From Longitalea arenae (GTDB lineage Bacteria > Bacteroidota > Bacteroidia > Chitinophagales > Chitinophagaceae): 64,000 nucleotides of DNA. The notes below the pieces were generated by a model. That model did no database searches. It had not been told where the DNA came from and was given only the letters and a program-made list of their open reading frames with translations. Of the stretch, positions 24,606 through 34,736 are shown one piece after another. Position 1 is the first letter of the stretch, and each line of letters opens with the position of its first letter. The stretch spans positions 310,001 through 374,000 of the forward strand of contig NZ_JAFFJX010000001.1 of NCBI RefSeq assembly GCF_016924755.1. The letters are read 5' to 3'. Both the position numbers and the translations under genes were made by a program.

Positions 24606-26036
24606 ATGAGAAGCCTAATATATATTGCGAGTTTTTCTCTATTCGTTGTATCAATAACATCCTGTAAAAAATACCTCGACGTAAATACCAATCCCAATCA
24701 GCCAAACAGGGCAACTATCAATGGCTTACTTACCCGGGTAACAGAGAATACCGCATTGAATGTTTACCGGGTATCAACCAATATCACTTCTTATTACGTC
24801 CAATACCTGGCTTCGTCAAACACCGCTTCGCCATTGGATACCTATGATGATGTCGATGGCAGCACCACCTGGACAAATCTGTATGATAACATGACCGATA
24901 TCTATGACCTGGAAAAGGTAGCAGCCGACAGAGGCGCTATACAATACCGGGGAGTAGCTAAGGTCTTAATGGCCATGAACCTGCAGTATGTTCACAGTCT
25001 CTGGGGCGATGCACCGTATTCAAAAGCATTTAACCTGTCGACCTTAACGCCGGCCTATGACAATGCGCAAAGTTTATTTCAAAGTTGTTTGCAGTTGCTC
25101 GATGAAGGTATTACTTTATTGAATGAACAAAATCCGCCTTACCCTATACCGGGTGAAAGCGGTAGCAGCAGAAGCCCTGACCTTATCCACAAAGGCAATG
25201 CACAGGCCTGGATCCGTACGGCCCATGCATTAAAGGCGCGCTTATTGAACCAATTGAGCAAAACCAATCAATACAACACGAACGTTATTTTCGGCGAACT
25301 GGCTGCTGCCTATACTTCAAATGACCACGACGCTTTTGTCAGCACCTGGGATGTGCGCAATCCATGGAACCAGGTTGCTGTAAACAACAGGAACCTCTTG
25401 CTCGATGGCTGGTTATCGGAGCAGTTCATCGATGCTATGAATGGAAAGACCTATGGGGTTTTTGATCCCAGGCTTCCATTGATGACAGACACTACCAAGT
25501 ATGGCGATTACAGGGGTACACCCAACGGCAAAGGCCGTTCCGGTTCGGGTGTGAGCTTTGAAGAGACCTATATCAATTTAACAGGGTTCTATTCCAGTTC
25601 CAATTCACCGGTGTTTATAATTACTTATGATGAGTTGAAATTCATTGAAGCCGAAGCAGCTTTCAGGGCTAACAATAAACCAAGGGCCTATGCTGCTTAC
25701 CTGGAAGGCATCAATGCCAATATGAATAAAATGAAGGTGGCCGCTGCCAACCGGGATGCTTATGTTAATCATGCATCCGTATCAGTTGGCGAAACAAATC
25801 TTACGCTTGACCATATATTCAAGGAGAAATATAAAGCGCTCTTCCTGAACCCTGAAAGCTGGAACGATGCCCGGCGGTATAATTATCAGTATAAAGATTT
25901 CACGCTGCCTTTGAATGCAGTAGCGGGTAATTTTATCCGCCGCATGGTATATCCCAGTGTTGAAACCAGCCGAAATGGCGCCAATGTACCTCCCGGTATA
26001 ACGGATGTAACCCAGCGCTTCTGGTGGGACCTATAA
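24606..26036 (+). CDS. SusD/RagB-type surface lipoprotein (copy 1)
   Basis: 476 residues with lipoprotein signal MRSLIYIASFSLFVVSITSC (lipobox ITSC, Cys20), followed by KKYLDVNTNPNQPN, the hallmark N-terminus of the SusD-like proteins of the PF12771/PF12741 type. The TPR-like helical body includes LQYVHSLWGDAPYSKAFN and YDELKFIEAEAAFRANN, and the C-terminus FWWDL. It acts as the lid of the SusC1 transporter. It begins 11 bp after susC1, so it is co-transcribed. Confidence 0.94.
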   Translation: MRSLIYIASFSLFVVSITSCKKYLDVNTNPNQPNRATINGLLTRVTENTALNVYRVSTNITSYYVQYLASSNTASPLDTYDDVDGSTTWTNLYDNMTDIYDLEKVAADRGAIQYRGVAKVLMAMNLQYVHSLWGDAPYSKAFNLSTLTPAYDNAQSLFQSCLQLLDEGITLLNEQNPPYPIPGESGSSRSPDLIHKGNAQAWIRTAHALKARLLNQLSKTNQYNTNVIFGELAAAYTSNDHDAFVSTWDVRNPWNQVAVNNRNLLLDGWLSEQFIDAMNGKTYGVFDPRLPLMTDTTKYGDYRGTPNGKGRSGSGVSFEETYINLTGFYSSSNSPVFIITYDELKFIEAEAAFRANNKPRAYAAYLEGINANMNKMKVAAANRDAYVNHASVSVGETNLTLDHIFKEKYKALFLNPESWNDARRYNYQYKDFTLPLNAVAGNFIRRMVYPSVETSRNGANVPPGITDVTQRFWWDL

Positions 26037-26294
26037 AATTGTGCAGTAAGTAATATACGCTCAGACAGTCACCTATACAAGGCTCCAGGGCCGCATGAGC
26101 AACATGAGAAAATCAAGTTGACCGTTAGTTCCGGTTTAAGCCGGCGTCCGGGAGCAGAAAGGATATAAGCTTATTCTTTTCATGCTTCCGGATTTTTTAT
26201 AAAAAGTCCTTACCTGAATAGGACTTCCTGCTGAATGTTTCGTCTATTAAGTATATACATCACCCATATAATACCAAACCAAAACTTAGTTCCT

Positions 26295-29200
26295 ATGTAC
26301 ATGACAACCTTTAGGCCTCCCTGGCAATCGCTCCTGAAGCAAAAGATGCTGATCATGAGAATTGCTGTGTTGGCCATGAGCCTGGCTGTTAGCGGACTGC
26401 TGATGGCCCGGCCAGGCAAGGCGCAGGATCTGAATAAGATCATAATATCCATTAACCTTAAGAACGCCACCTTAAAGCAGGCTTTTAAAAAAATAGAAAC
26501 GCTTACCCAGCTGGCTTTTACCTACCGTACTGCAGATGTAGCCGAAGTTCAAAACATCAATTATGCAGCCAGCAACGCTTCTGTATCCAGCATTTTGAAC
26601 GATCTGTTGCAGCATACCGGTTTAAAGTACAATCAGGTTAATAATAACATAGTTATTAAAAAGATCAAAAAAAACGATACCTATGCTGAAATCACCATTG
26701 GCGATGACTTGCTTTTCGATGGAGGGATACGTGGAAGAGTAACGGATGAAAGCGGTGCACCGCTTGCGAATGCCTCTGTATTCGTGGTTGGAACAGATAA
26801 AGGAACAGCCGCAAATGCCAATGGGGAATTTGTCATAAGCGGTTTAAAAGCGGGAAAATACCAGCTGCAGGTATCTGCCGTGGGCTTTACAACGCAGCTT
26901 AGAGATATTACTGTAAAAGACAACGAATCGTTAGATCTAACGGTGGCCCTTAAAAGCGGTACAGGTAAACTGGAAGAGGTTATTGTTACCGCATTGGGTA
27001 TTACCCGTAAGGAAAGATCAGTTGGTTATTCAACGCAGGAAATAAAAGGCGACAATCTCACGATTGCCAAAGAACAGAATGTAATTGGCAGTCTGGGCGG
27101 AAAGATTGCCGGTGTACAGCTTACCGGATCATCAGGCGCCAGTATGGGCGGCACCCAGAAAATTCAGATTCGCGGAACGAATTTTTTAACTGGCGGTGGG
27201 GAGCCATTGATAGTCGTTGATAATACGCCTGTTTCCAATACAAATTATGCAGGAAGGAACGGCCGCGACTATGGTAACCTGGCCCAGGACATCAATCCTG
27301 ATGATATTGAGTCGATCAATGTATTGAAAGGGCCGGCGGCATCAGCGCTCTATGGTTTACGTGGGCAATTCGGCGTTATATTGATCACTACACGTAAAGG
27401 AAAGAATACCCAAAAACCTGTGGTGAATTTCAGCTCTGCCTTTTCAGTAGAAAAGGCAGGCAATTTTATGCCATTACAGGATATTTACGGGGCCGGATCA
27501 AGCTTGAACTTTCCAACAATAAATATCAATGGGGTTGCTACCAAATATGTAGACGGTGAGTGGGATGAAAGCTGGGGGCCCAAAATGGATGGCACGCCCG
27601 TAAGGCATCAGTACAGCTTTTATCCCGGTGATCCTGATTTTGGAAAAGAAACGCCTTTTGTGCCGCAACCAGACAATATCAAAGATTATTTTGAAACCGG
27701 GCATACCTGGAACAACAGTATATCCTTTGCGGGGGGCAATCAAAATACCTCCTTCCGCTTGTCATATAACAATACCGATATCAAAGGCATTGAACCGAAT
27801 ACCTGGTTAAAAAGAAACAACCTGTCTTTTAACGGGTCATTGAGCGTTACGCCCAAGCTGGTAATAAGCACCAGTTTGAATTACGCCAATAATAAAGGTC
27901 AGCGACCGGCGCAGGGCTATCAAAGCCTGGGTTCGCGCAACATGTACCAATGGTTTCAGCGCAATTTGGATATGAATAAATTAAAGCAATATAAATACGC
28001 CGATGGCACTTTTTACCATTGGAATGTAGGTGCTCCCAATAGCCAGGGGGTTTATACCGGCCGAACAAGTCCTATAGACTGGAACAATCCTTATTTCGAT
28101 GCCTATGAAAACACTTCGCACGATGCCCGCGACAGATTATTTGGCAATGTGGGGGTATCCTATACGATACTGCCAGGTTTGAAGGTGAACGGTTTTATCC
28201 GTCAGGATGGGTTTGTGCAAAACCTCGATGGCAGGAATGCAGAAGGTGGTCGCGGCGTTCCGTCATTCTGGATCGGTAAGTACGAATCAAAAGAAATGAA
28301 TTATGAATTTCTCGCCCAGTATAATAAAGAAATTGGCCGCTTTTCTTTAGCAGCCAATCTGGGTGGAAATATAATGACACAACGTTACAGCTATTTGCGG
28401 GAAGAGACCGTTGGTGGATTTGTTTCTCCCGGCTTTTATAATATTGCCAATTCGCTCGACCGGCCCCGCGTAAGCAATGTATTACGGAGAAAAGAAGTGA
28501 GAAGCGCCTATGGCGCCGTTACCCTGGGCTATAATAATATATATTTTATTGACGCCAGCCTGCGAAGAGATATTTCATCGGCGCTTCCTGAAAATAACAA
28601 TGCGTATTTGTACCCATCGGTTTCCGCCAGTGTTGTATTTAGTGAGTTGTTGAAACTGGCGCCCGTCTCCTATGGTAAATTAAGGGCCAGCTTCGCCCAG
28701 GCAGGTTCAGATATAGATATTTATCAAACCACCAATGCATTTGCATTGCGCGAACCCTATGGTACCAATTTTCCCATGTACGTTCCCGATACTTTGAAGA
28801 ACCCCGACCTCAAACCTTCTTTAGGTACCGCTTATGAAGCCGGTTTGGATATGCGGTTCTTACAGGACCGCGTTGGCTTTAGCTTTACCTGGTATTACCA
28901 GCAAAACGAAAATGCGGTCATGAACCTCGATGTGTCGGGTGTAAGCGGGTACTCAAAATACGTGATCAACGCAGGTAATATTCAGAACAAGGGCTTTGAA
29001 CTAACAATTAGCGGTACACCGCTTAAGATGGCCAACCTGAACTGGACAAGCAGCTTTAATATTGCCAGGAATACCAATAAGATCAAGGAATTATATCCTG
29101 GTATCAATTCCCTGATCCTCGATCAGAACCGCTATGCAAGTGTGGATATGTTCCTGCAGGCCAATGTAAACGAATCGTTTGGTTCGCTGGTAGGAAATGC

Positions 29201-29855
29201 CTATATGAGAGATTCGGCCACAGGAAAGATCTTGCTCGACGCTGCCAATATGCCCATGTACGTTACCAATCACAATTTTGGAACCGTACTGCCTCGCTTT
29301 ACCGGCGGCTGGCAAAATACCATTACCTGGAAGAACTTTGATCTGAGCGCTGTAATTGATTTTCAAAGCGGCGGACAATTCTTCAGCTGGACAAAAATGC
29401 TGGCTGTGAAGAGTGGACAAGCGGCAGAAACGGCTGTTATGAATGAAAATGGCAAAAACATTCGGGATCCCCTGCCAGATGGTGGTGGCATAAAAGTGAC
29501 CGGTATATCAAATGCTTCCAAACAGGAGGTAACTGCCTTTGTGAACGCCAGGAGTTATTACCGCAATGTAGTCGGCACCAGGATCTATGAAGAGTGGCTT
29601 TTTGATGCTTCGTATGTAAGAATGCGTGAGATCAGGCTGGGTTACACTTTTACCAAAGCAAATCTGGCCAAACTGCCGGTAAAAAGCATCAATGTCGCCT
29701 TTATTACCCGGAACCCGTTTATGATCTGGCAAAAGGCGCCGAAAGGATTGAACCCGGCAGAGCTCGCAACCGGCGCTTCCTCTTTAAACTGGCTGGAGAC
29801 CGGTCAGCTGGCTACCACCCGTTCATTTGGTGTAAACCTGAATGTTTCCTTCTAA
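26295..29855 (+). CDS. SusC/RagA family TonB-linked outer-membrane receptor with STN domain (copy 2)
   Basis: 1186 residues from ATG 26295; an in-frame ATG at 26235 would add 20 residues, but 26295 gives an N-terminus like that of copy 1. The signal segment is MRIAVLAMSLAVSGLLMARPGKAQ. STN domain (IISINLKNATLKQAFKKIE), regulatory-like domain (GRVTDESGAPLANASVFVVG), LEEVIVTALGITRK box, plug (IGSLGGKIAGVQLTGSSG, INPDDIESINVLKGPAASALYG), and a barrel ending NLNVSF. The first 220 residues are very like copy 1, while the barrel differs strongly, which points to an old duplication with barrel divergence and a different ligand. Confidence 0.95.
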   Translation: MYMTTFRPPWQSLLKQKMLIMRIAVLAMSLAVSGLLMARPGKAQDLNKIIISINLKNATLKQAFKKIETLTQLAFTYRTADVAEVQNINYAASNASVSSILNDLLQHTGLKYNQVNNNIVIKKIKKNDTYAEITIGDDLLFDGGIRGRVTDESGAPLANASVFVVGTDKGTAANANGEFVISGLKAGKYQLQVSAVGFTTQLRDITVKDNESLDLTVALKSGTGKLEEVIVTALGITRKERSVGYSTQEIKGDNLTIAKEQNVIGSLGGKIAGVQLTGSSGASMGGTQKIQIRGTNFLTGGGEPLIVVDNTPVSNTNYAGRNGRDYGNLAQDINPDDIESINVLKGPAASALYGLRGQFGVILITTRKGKNTQKPVVNFSSAFSVEKAGNFMPLQDIYGAGSSLNFPTININGVATKYVDGEWDESWGPKMDGTPVRHQYSFYPGDPDFGKETPFVPQPDNIKDYFETGHTWNNSISFAGGNQNTSFRLSYNNTDIKGIEPNTWLKRNNLSFNGSLSVTPKLVISTSLNYANNKGQRPAQGYQSLGSRNMYQWFQRNLDMNKLKQYKYADGTFYHWNVGAPNSQGVYTGRTSPIDWNNPYFDAYENTSHDARDRLFGNVGVSYTILPGLKVNGFIRQDGFVQNLDGRNAEGGRGVPSFWIGKYESKEMNYEFLAQYNKEIGRFSLAANLGGNIMTQRYSYLREETVGGFVSPGFYNIANSLDRPRVSNVLRRKEVRSAYGAVTLGYNNIYFIDASLRRDISSALPENNNAYLYPSVSASVVFSELLKLAPVSYGKLRASFAQAGSDIDIYQTTNAFALREPYGTNFPMYVPDTLKNPDLKPSLGTAYEAGLDMRFLQDRVGFSFTWYYQQNENAVMNLDVSGVSGYSKYVINAGNIQNKGFELTISGTPLKMANLNWTSSFNIARNTNKIKELYPGINSLILDQNRYASVDMFLQANVNESFGSLVGNAYMRDSATGKILLDAANMPMYVTNHNFGTVLPRFTGGWQNTITWKNFDLSAVIDFQSGGQFFSWTKMLAVKSGQAAETAVMNENGKNIRDPLPDGGGIKVTGISNASKQEVTAFVNARSYYRNVVGTRIYEEWLFDASYVRMREIRLGYTFTKANLAKLPVKSINVAFITRNPFMIWQKAPKGLNPAELATGASSLNWLETGQLATTRSFGVNLNVSF

Positions 29856-29865
29856 AAAAAAGATC

Positions 29866-31368
29866 ATGAAAAAATTATTTTTTATAATAGTGGCTGCTAC
29901 TGTGCTGGCAATGGCAACTGGTTGTACGAAATTCAGCGATGATATCAACGTTGATCCCAGTGTGCCAACCCGGGCGTCCAATGCACAATTGTTAACCTAT
30001 GCGCTTAACCAGTTGCCCGCGATCATCGAGGCGCCTACCGGACTTTTATACGTTCAGCACTGGTCTGAAAAACCTTATACCGATGCCTCGCGTTATTCGG
30101 TGGTGAATTTTGATTTTTATTCTATTTATACCGAGGCGCTGGAAAATCTACAAACGATATTGAACACGCAGCAATTCAATATCATTGAAGGTTCTGCCAA
30201 TAATCAAAAAGCAGTCGCGCGGATCGTACGGGCATATTTATTCTGGCATATGACCGATCGCTGGGGCGATATTCCGTATTTCAATGCATTGAAGGGAAAG
30301 GAAAATTTTTCTCCTGCCTATGATCGCCAGAAAGATATTTATTATGATCTAATGAAGGAACTGAAAGAGGCAGCCGCGCAGATTGACAATGGCAATGCCG
30401 TTACCGGCGATATATTATACGGCGGTAATATGCAGAACTGGAAACGTTTTGCCAATTCCATGCGCTTACTAATGGCCCTTCGCTTATCGAAAGCGGATGC
30501 GGAAAAAGGAAAACTGGAATTCTCAGAAGCACTGAACGGCGGTGTATTTACCGATAACAGTCAGAACGCTGTATATGTACATCTGGCAGAAGCAGCCAAT
30601 CAGAATTACTGGTATTATGTGGTGAATGTGCAGAACCGCCCATGGTATTGGGCCAGCAAGACCCTGGTCGATTACATGAAGCCTTTGAATGACCCGCGAC
30701 TTAAGATCTATGCCGATGTAAATGGCAGTGGCGATTATAACGGAGTACCTTATGGCCTCGATGGCAATGCTGTAAGCGCAATACCCAATGCCTCCGTTTC
30801 ATTTATCGGCGTGCATGTACGCACCCAGAATGCTCCTACCTATATAACTACCTATGCCCAGGTTTTACTGGCTATTGCCGAAGCCAATAAGTTGGGATGG
30901 TTATCAGGGGGTGATGCAGATGCACAGGCTAAATATACCGCTGCTATCGAAGCATCCATACGGCAATGGAACAGGGTCAGCTTTCAGGCGTACAGAGACA
31001 ATACCGACAAACAGGTGGAAAGAGTTCCTTATTCTGCCACCGATAAAGGTGATACCACCGGGTTGGCGGCCTACCTGGCTCAACCCGAAGTGGTATACAA
31101 TGGCGCTGACGCATTACGAAAAATCGCTTACCAGCGCTGGCTGCATTTATATATGAATGGTTACGAAGCCTGGGCTGAATGGAGAAGAACTGGATATCCT
31201 GTGTTAACACCGGCTCCCAACAATGGAGGCATTCCGATTCCCCGGCGGCAGGCATATCCGTTAAAAGAACAAAATATCAATGGCGAAAATTACCGCACTG
31301 CGATTTCTTCACAGCCGCAGTTAAGTGGTAAAGATGATCTGAACGGACGTGTATGGTGGGATCAATAG
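29866..31368 (+). CDS. SusD/RagB-type surface lipoprotein (copy 2)
   Basis: 500 residues from ATG 29866, giving lipoprotein signal MKKLFFIIVAATVLAMATGC (lipobox ATGC, Cys20). An ATG at 29842 lies inside susC2 and would spoil the signal peptide. Mature start TKFSDDINVDPSVPTRA, then VRAYLFWHMTDRWGDIPYFN, ITTYAQVLLAIAEANKLGW and the final RVWWDQ, as in SusD-like_2 proteins. It pairs with SusC2, starting 10 bp after it. A strong terminator at 31377-31415 ends the locus. Confidence 0.94.
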   Translation: MKKLFFIIVAATVLAMATGCTKFSDDINVDPSVPTRASNAQLLTYALNQLPAIIEAPTGLLYVQHWSEKPYTDASRYSVVNFDFYSIYTEALENLQTILNTQQFNIIEGSANNQKAVARIVRAYLFWHMTDRWGDIPYFNALKGKENFSPAYDRQKDIYYDLMKELKEAAAQIDNGNAVTGDILYGGNMQNWKRFANSMRLLMALRLSKADAEKGKLEFSEALNGGVFTDNSQNAVYVHLAEAANQNYWYYVVNVQNRPWYWASKTLVDYMKPLNDPRLKIYADVNGSGDYNGVPYGLDGNAVSAIPNASVSFIGVHVRTQNAPTYITTYAQVLLAIAEANKLGWLSGGDADAQAKYTAAIEASIRQWNRVSFQAYRDNTDKQVERVPYSATDKGDTTGLAAYLAQPEVVYNGADALRKIAYQRWLHLYMNGYEAWAEWRRTGYPVLTPAPNNGGIPIPRRQAYPLKEQNINGENYRTAISSQPQLSGKDDLNGRVWWDQ

Positions 31369-31376
31369 GGCAGAAC

Positions 31377-31415
31377 GTATAAGGAACAAGGCCAGGACTG
31401 CCTTGTTCCTTATAC
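31377..31415. terminator. Long perfect bidirectional terminator between susD2 and tadA
   Basis: GTATAAGGAACAAGGC (31377-31392) pairs perfectly with GCCTTGTTCCTTATAC (31400-31415) over a 7-base loop. It sits between two convergent genes and begins 8 bases after the susD2 stop; no clear T-tract beyond the stem. Confidence 0.85.
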
Positions 31416-31422
31416 CTCGCGC

Positions 31423-31860
31423 TCATCGTTTGCTTCGGAAAAAACTTTTCATCAGTTCGGCGCATTTTTCTTTCAAAATACCTTTGGTTACTTCCGTTTT
31501 CGGATGAAAGGGCCAATTGGGTTCTGTGATGCGTTTATGTCCGTTCTTTTCATCATCGGCGCCCCAGATGATCCTGCTGATCTTGCTCCAATAGAGGGCT
31601 CCGGCACACATGAGGCAGGGTTCTACAGTAATGTATATCGATGCGTCGGGCAAATATTTACTGCCCAGGAAATTGAAAGCTGAGGTCAGCGCAATGATCT
31701 CCGCATGTGCGGTAGGATCGTTTAACCGCTCTACCTGGTTATGCCCGCGGGCAATAATGCGGTTATTCATTACCACTACCGCACCCACCGGTACTTCCCC
31801 ATCGTCAAAAGCCCGCTGCGCCTCCTTCAGCGCCTGCTGCATATAATGTTCGTCGTTCAT
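31423..31860 (-). CDS. tadA: Nucleoside deaminase / tRNA(adenine34) deaminase TadA
   Basis: 145 residues of the cytidine-deaminase fold. Zinc site: His52-Ala-Glu54 in PTAHAEI and Cys82/Cys85 in EPCLMCAGAL. The N-terminal helix MQQALKEAQRAFDDGEVPVGAVVV is typical. The family makes inosine at the wobble position of tRNA; a guanine/cytosine deaminase role cannot be excluded from sequence alone. Cytoplasmic, apparently monocistronic, convergent with susD2. Confidence 0.9.
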   Translation of the reverse strand: MNDEHYMQQALKEAQRAFDDGEVPVGAVVVMNNRIIARGHNQVERLNDPTAHAEIIALTSAFNFLGSKYLPDASIYITVEPCLMCAGALYWSKISRIIWGADDEKNGHKRITEPNWPFHPKTEVTKGILKEKCAELMKSFFRSKR

Positions 31861-32066
31861 CGTGCTACTTTTAATTAGATCGTTTGTTCTCCGCTGCCCG
31901 ACGAAGGTACAGAATGGTATGCAGAAGATCCATGGTGTAATTGATAGCCCCTTTACAAATAGCCAGCAAGCCCTGCAGGCGCTGAAATTTAAGAATGGTA
32001 ACCGGCATTTAAGATTGGAATTTTGAGATTTGTTATCTTAGATAATAATCACCTAACGATTGTGAT

Positions 32067-33401
32067 ATGACAACATCGTTTGCACAGGTAATGATCTTTT
32101 TGGGCTTGGGCATTGGTATCATTATTCTGCTTACCGCCGTATTCAGGGTCCACGCTTTTTTTGCGCTGCTGATCGCCTGTTTTGTGGTTGGACTGGGCGT
32201 ACAAATGCCGGTAGCCGCGATCATCAATGTAACCAAGCAGGGGTTTGGCCATATCATGCAATCGCTGGGATTTATTATTGTATTAGGCACCACCCTTGGC
32301 GTTGTGCTGGAGCATACAGGAAGCACAAAAGTAATGGCCACCTATATATTGAAAAGGATCGGAGAGAAACATGCGCCGCTGGCCATGAGCATTACCGGCT
32401 TTATCGTGGGGCTTCCCATCTTTTGCGATTCAGGATATATTGTACTGAGCGGATTGAACAAATCCCTGTGCAGGCGAACGGGTATTTCTGTCGTCATCAT
32501 GTCGGTTTCCCTGGCGACGGGTTTGTATTCGGTGCACTGTTTAATTCCGCCCCATCCGGGCGCAGCATCTGCTGCTACCACCATCGGGGTTGATTTTGGC
32601 AGGCTCATCCTGGTAGGTATGGCCGTAGCAGTTCCAGCCACGCTCGTAGGTTATGGTTGGGCACGTTATGCGGGAAGGAAGTTTAACAATGAAGAACCCG
32701 GCCAGGCGCCGGTGGTGGATCTTAGTTTGCCAACCCCTTCTGTGTTATTATCATTTTTACCTGTAATTGTGCCCATACTTTTAATTGGCATAAAATCATT
32801 TATTGGCATCGATGCAAATAAGCCGGTACCTGACTGGGCGGGTTTGTTCATGGTGGTCGGCGATCCGGTAATAGCATTGGCCATTGGTATTATAATGGCA
32901 TTGTTAGCAGTGAGAAGCTGGAAGAAAAGTACAGTGAGTAACCTGCTGCAGGAAGCGGTGGAAAAAGCCGGTGGCATACTGGTAATTATTGGTGCCGGTG
33001 GTGCCTTTGGGGCTATTCTGGCCGCAACCCAGGTAGGGCAGCATGTGAGTAAGGTGGTAAACCTGCAGGCGCTGGGCATTTTTTTTCCGTTCCTGTTAAC
33101 CGCCGTTTTGAAAACTGCCCAGGGCTCTTCTACAGTAGCTATTATCACGGCAGCTTCTATTGTTCAGCCGTTATTACCTGCGTTGGGGCTCGATTCAGAG
33201 ATGGGTAAATTGCTGGCGGTATTGTCCATGGGCGGAGGTTCAATGATGCTTTCTCATGCCAATGATGCCTATTTTTGGGTAATTGCCCGGTTCTCTGGTT
33301 TAGATATGCGGCCCATGTTACAGGTATACACAGTGGCTTCGCTGTTTATGGGCCTGATAACTTTGTTGATGGTGTTTATTTTATCGCTTTTCCTGCTTTA
33401 G
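32067..33401 (+). CDS. GntP-family gluconate (or related sugar acid):H+ symporter
   Basis: 444 residues with about 12 hydrophobic segments from residue 5 to the end, all typical of the GntP family: IIILTAVFRVHAFFALLIAC, IVLGTTLGVVLEHTGSTKVMA, GLPIFCDSGYIVLSGLNKSL, LIPPHPGAASAATTIGVDFG, QGSSTVAIITAASIVQPLLP, and SMMLSHANDAYFWVIARFSGL near the C-terminus. It imports gluconate or a similar sugar acid. No gluconate kinase lies beside it, so the substrate is open. Inner membrane. A single arm of the GAGATTT-word repeat lies just upstream (about 32015-32035). Confidence 0.93.
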   Translation: MTTSFAQVMIFLGLGIGIIILLTAVFRVHAFFALLIACFVVGLGVQMPVAAIINVTKQGFGHIMQSLGFIIVLGTTLGVVLEHTGSTKVMATYILKRIGEKHAPLAMSITGFIVGLPIFCDSGYIVLSGLNKSLCRRTGISVVIMSVSLATGLYSVHCLIPPHPGAASAATTIGVDFGRLILVGMAVAVPATLVGYGWARYAGRKFNNEEPGQAPVVDLSLPTPSVLLSFLPVIVPILLIGIKSFIGIDANKPVPDWAGLFMVVGDPVIALAIGIIMALLAVRSWKKSTVSNLLQEAVEKAGGILVIIGAGGAFGAILAATQVGQHVSKVVNLQALGIFFPFLLTAVLKTAQGSSTVAIITAASIVQPLLPALGLDSEMGKLLAVLSMGGGSMMLSHANDAYFWVIARFSGLDMRPMLQVYTVASLFMGLITLLMVFILSLFLL

Positions 33402-34421
33402 TGCTGCTATGGTACAAACTGATTCGGGTACTGGTTACACAACGTATGGGCAATATCGTTATAAAAAATCGAAATAGTTTTTGGCCGGAGTGCTAACTCA
33501 AAAAATACTATACCGGCCAATTTTGAACCTCTAATGATTAATCAACCTGCCTGTAAACGTTATGTTGCTCACCGTCAGGGAACAATTTGTAATTTTTAAT
33601 TGTGTGTTTAATACGACAACCTAAAGACAAGCCACCACTTTCTCCCGGTCTGCTCCCGGCCAGCGCCAGGACTTCTTCGGGATTTCTTCGGGATTTCCCA
33701 AAGAAAACCGGGTGTTGCCATTGGAGCGCCCCGAAGAAGTCCCGAAGAATTTGAGGTAAAAGCCAGCGCATCCCTGGAGCCATAAATGACGCGCCCAAAA
33801 ATGGAAACAAGTAAATGTGGTAGTCGAAAGGTTTCCACTGGGTATAGGGTAGCAACTGATATAATTGGAAAAGAATTACAAGAACGGATTGTATATAAAG
33901 AGCGCAGAACTGCCGGGGCAAATGCCTGGATCCTTATTTATTTTATGTTGTGTAAACAGGAGATCGAAATTCGAGGATAACAGGTAATTAAAGAACAAGC
34001 TGGCTACCTGCATTTGGAAAATGATTCTTTAGCCTCGCTGCTAAAAGGGAATAGTTGGAAAATGAGAGAAAAAGAGCTTGAAATAATTTGGAAAACCAAA
34101 AGAATTGGATAGCTTAGTGGTGAGAGAGGCATGTTGGTTGCCGTTACGACTTTCATACAACTTACACACTTCACCAGTTACACATTAATCATTTATTGGT
34201 TCGGTTGCAAATTCGGAAACACCGTTATTGTAGTAAACTAAAATTGCTTACTGGTAATATTACCGTTTCATTCATTTAGCAGTTTTTTGTCTTTAACTGC
34301 CCTTAAACGTTTTTTAAAAAGCGGAAGGCAGCTGTATGCTAAAAATAATTTGCGATGATTTACTATATCCGTACACTATGCATGTGGGTGAAATTTTGTT
34401 AACCAGCTTTAAATTGTAAGT
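33402..34421. other. 1-kb stretch without a convincing gene
   Basis: Between the GntP-type permease and the small conserved gene at 34422. Three short open frames (33538-33921 minus, 33608-33838 minus, 33786-33980 plus) overlap a repeat of CTTCTTCGGGA words and are probably spurious. Contents noted: an inverted word repeat at 33655-33755 and a 12-base palindrome GGTAATATTACC at 34253-34264. It may be a decayed region. Confidence 0.55.
33655..33755. repeat. Inverted repeat built of CTTCTTCGGGA words
   Basis: The left half contains CTTCTTCGGGATTTCTTCGG; the right half contains the complement CCCCGAAGAAGTCCCGAAGA. The arms can form a hairpin with a loop of about 30 bases. It explains the apparent short open frames here. 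Confidence 0.6.
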
Positions 34422-34736
34422 ATGCGAACCTGTAATCACCAATTGCAGTGGTGTAATCAACCACTGCGTTTAACTGAAGAAGAAATGAAGGATCCATTAT
34501 TGGTGCTCAAAGATTTTTTCGAATGTTATCATTTAAATGATACCCGCGATCTTTTATGGAAGTGGACCGTCGAGGTGTTAACAAGCCCGGGTAGCATTTC
34601 CAGTGAGCCTCTTGAAAGAAGCAACCATATATATTTTTATGAAAAGCTTGAAACGCTTCTGGAGGCATGTTATCTTATAAAAAATCAAAACCCTGAGCAA
34701 ACACAGGAGTTGCCGTTTGAAGTATCGCCTGTGTAG
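34422..34736 (+). CDS. Small conserved hypothetical protein
   Basis: 104 residues, no signal peptide, acidic and Leu/Trp-rich: EEEMKDPLLVLKDFFECYHL, DTRDLLWKWTVEVLTS and IYFYEKLETLLEACYL. It resembles a small family I recall from Bacteroidota (DPLLV-KDFFE...L--L, then SN-IYFYEK-E-L-EA) of unknown function. A helical, cytoplasmic protein is likely. It is isolated, with large spacers on both sides, but the amphipathic helix pattern and codon use look real. Confidence 0.65.
   Translation: MRTCNHQLQWCNQPLRLTEEEMKDPLLVLKDFFECYHLNDTRDLLWKWTVEVLTSPGSISSEPLERSNHIYFYEKLETLLEACYLIKNQNPEQTQELPFEVSPV

Noticed and set aside
26205-26225. Short AGTCCT/AGGACT hairpin upstream of susC2
   Set aside because: Only 6 bp and AT-rich surroundings; too weak to call a terminator.
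33608-33838. Minus-strand open frame with repeated Gly/Pro-rich text
   Set aside because: It runs across the CTTCTTCGGGA inverted repeat, and overlapping frames give equally long products, so it is repeat-derived.
33786-33980. Plus-strand 64-codon frame
   Set aside because: No recognisable family, no promoter, overlaps the repeat region.
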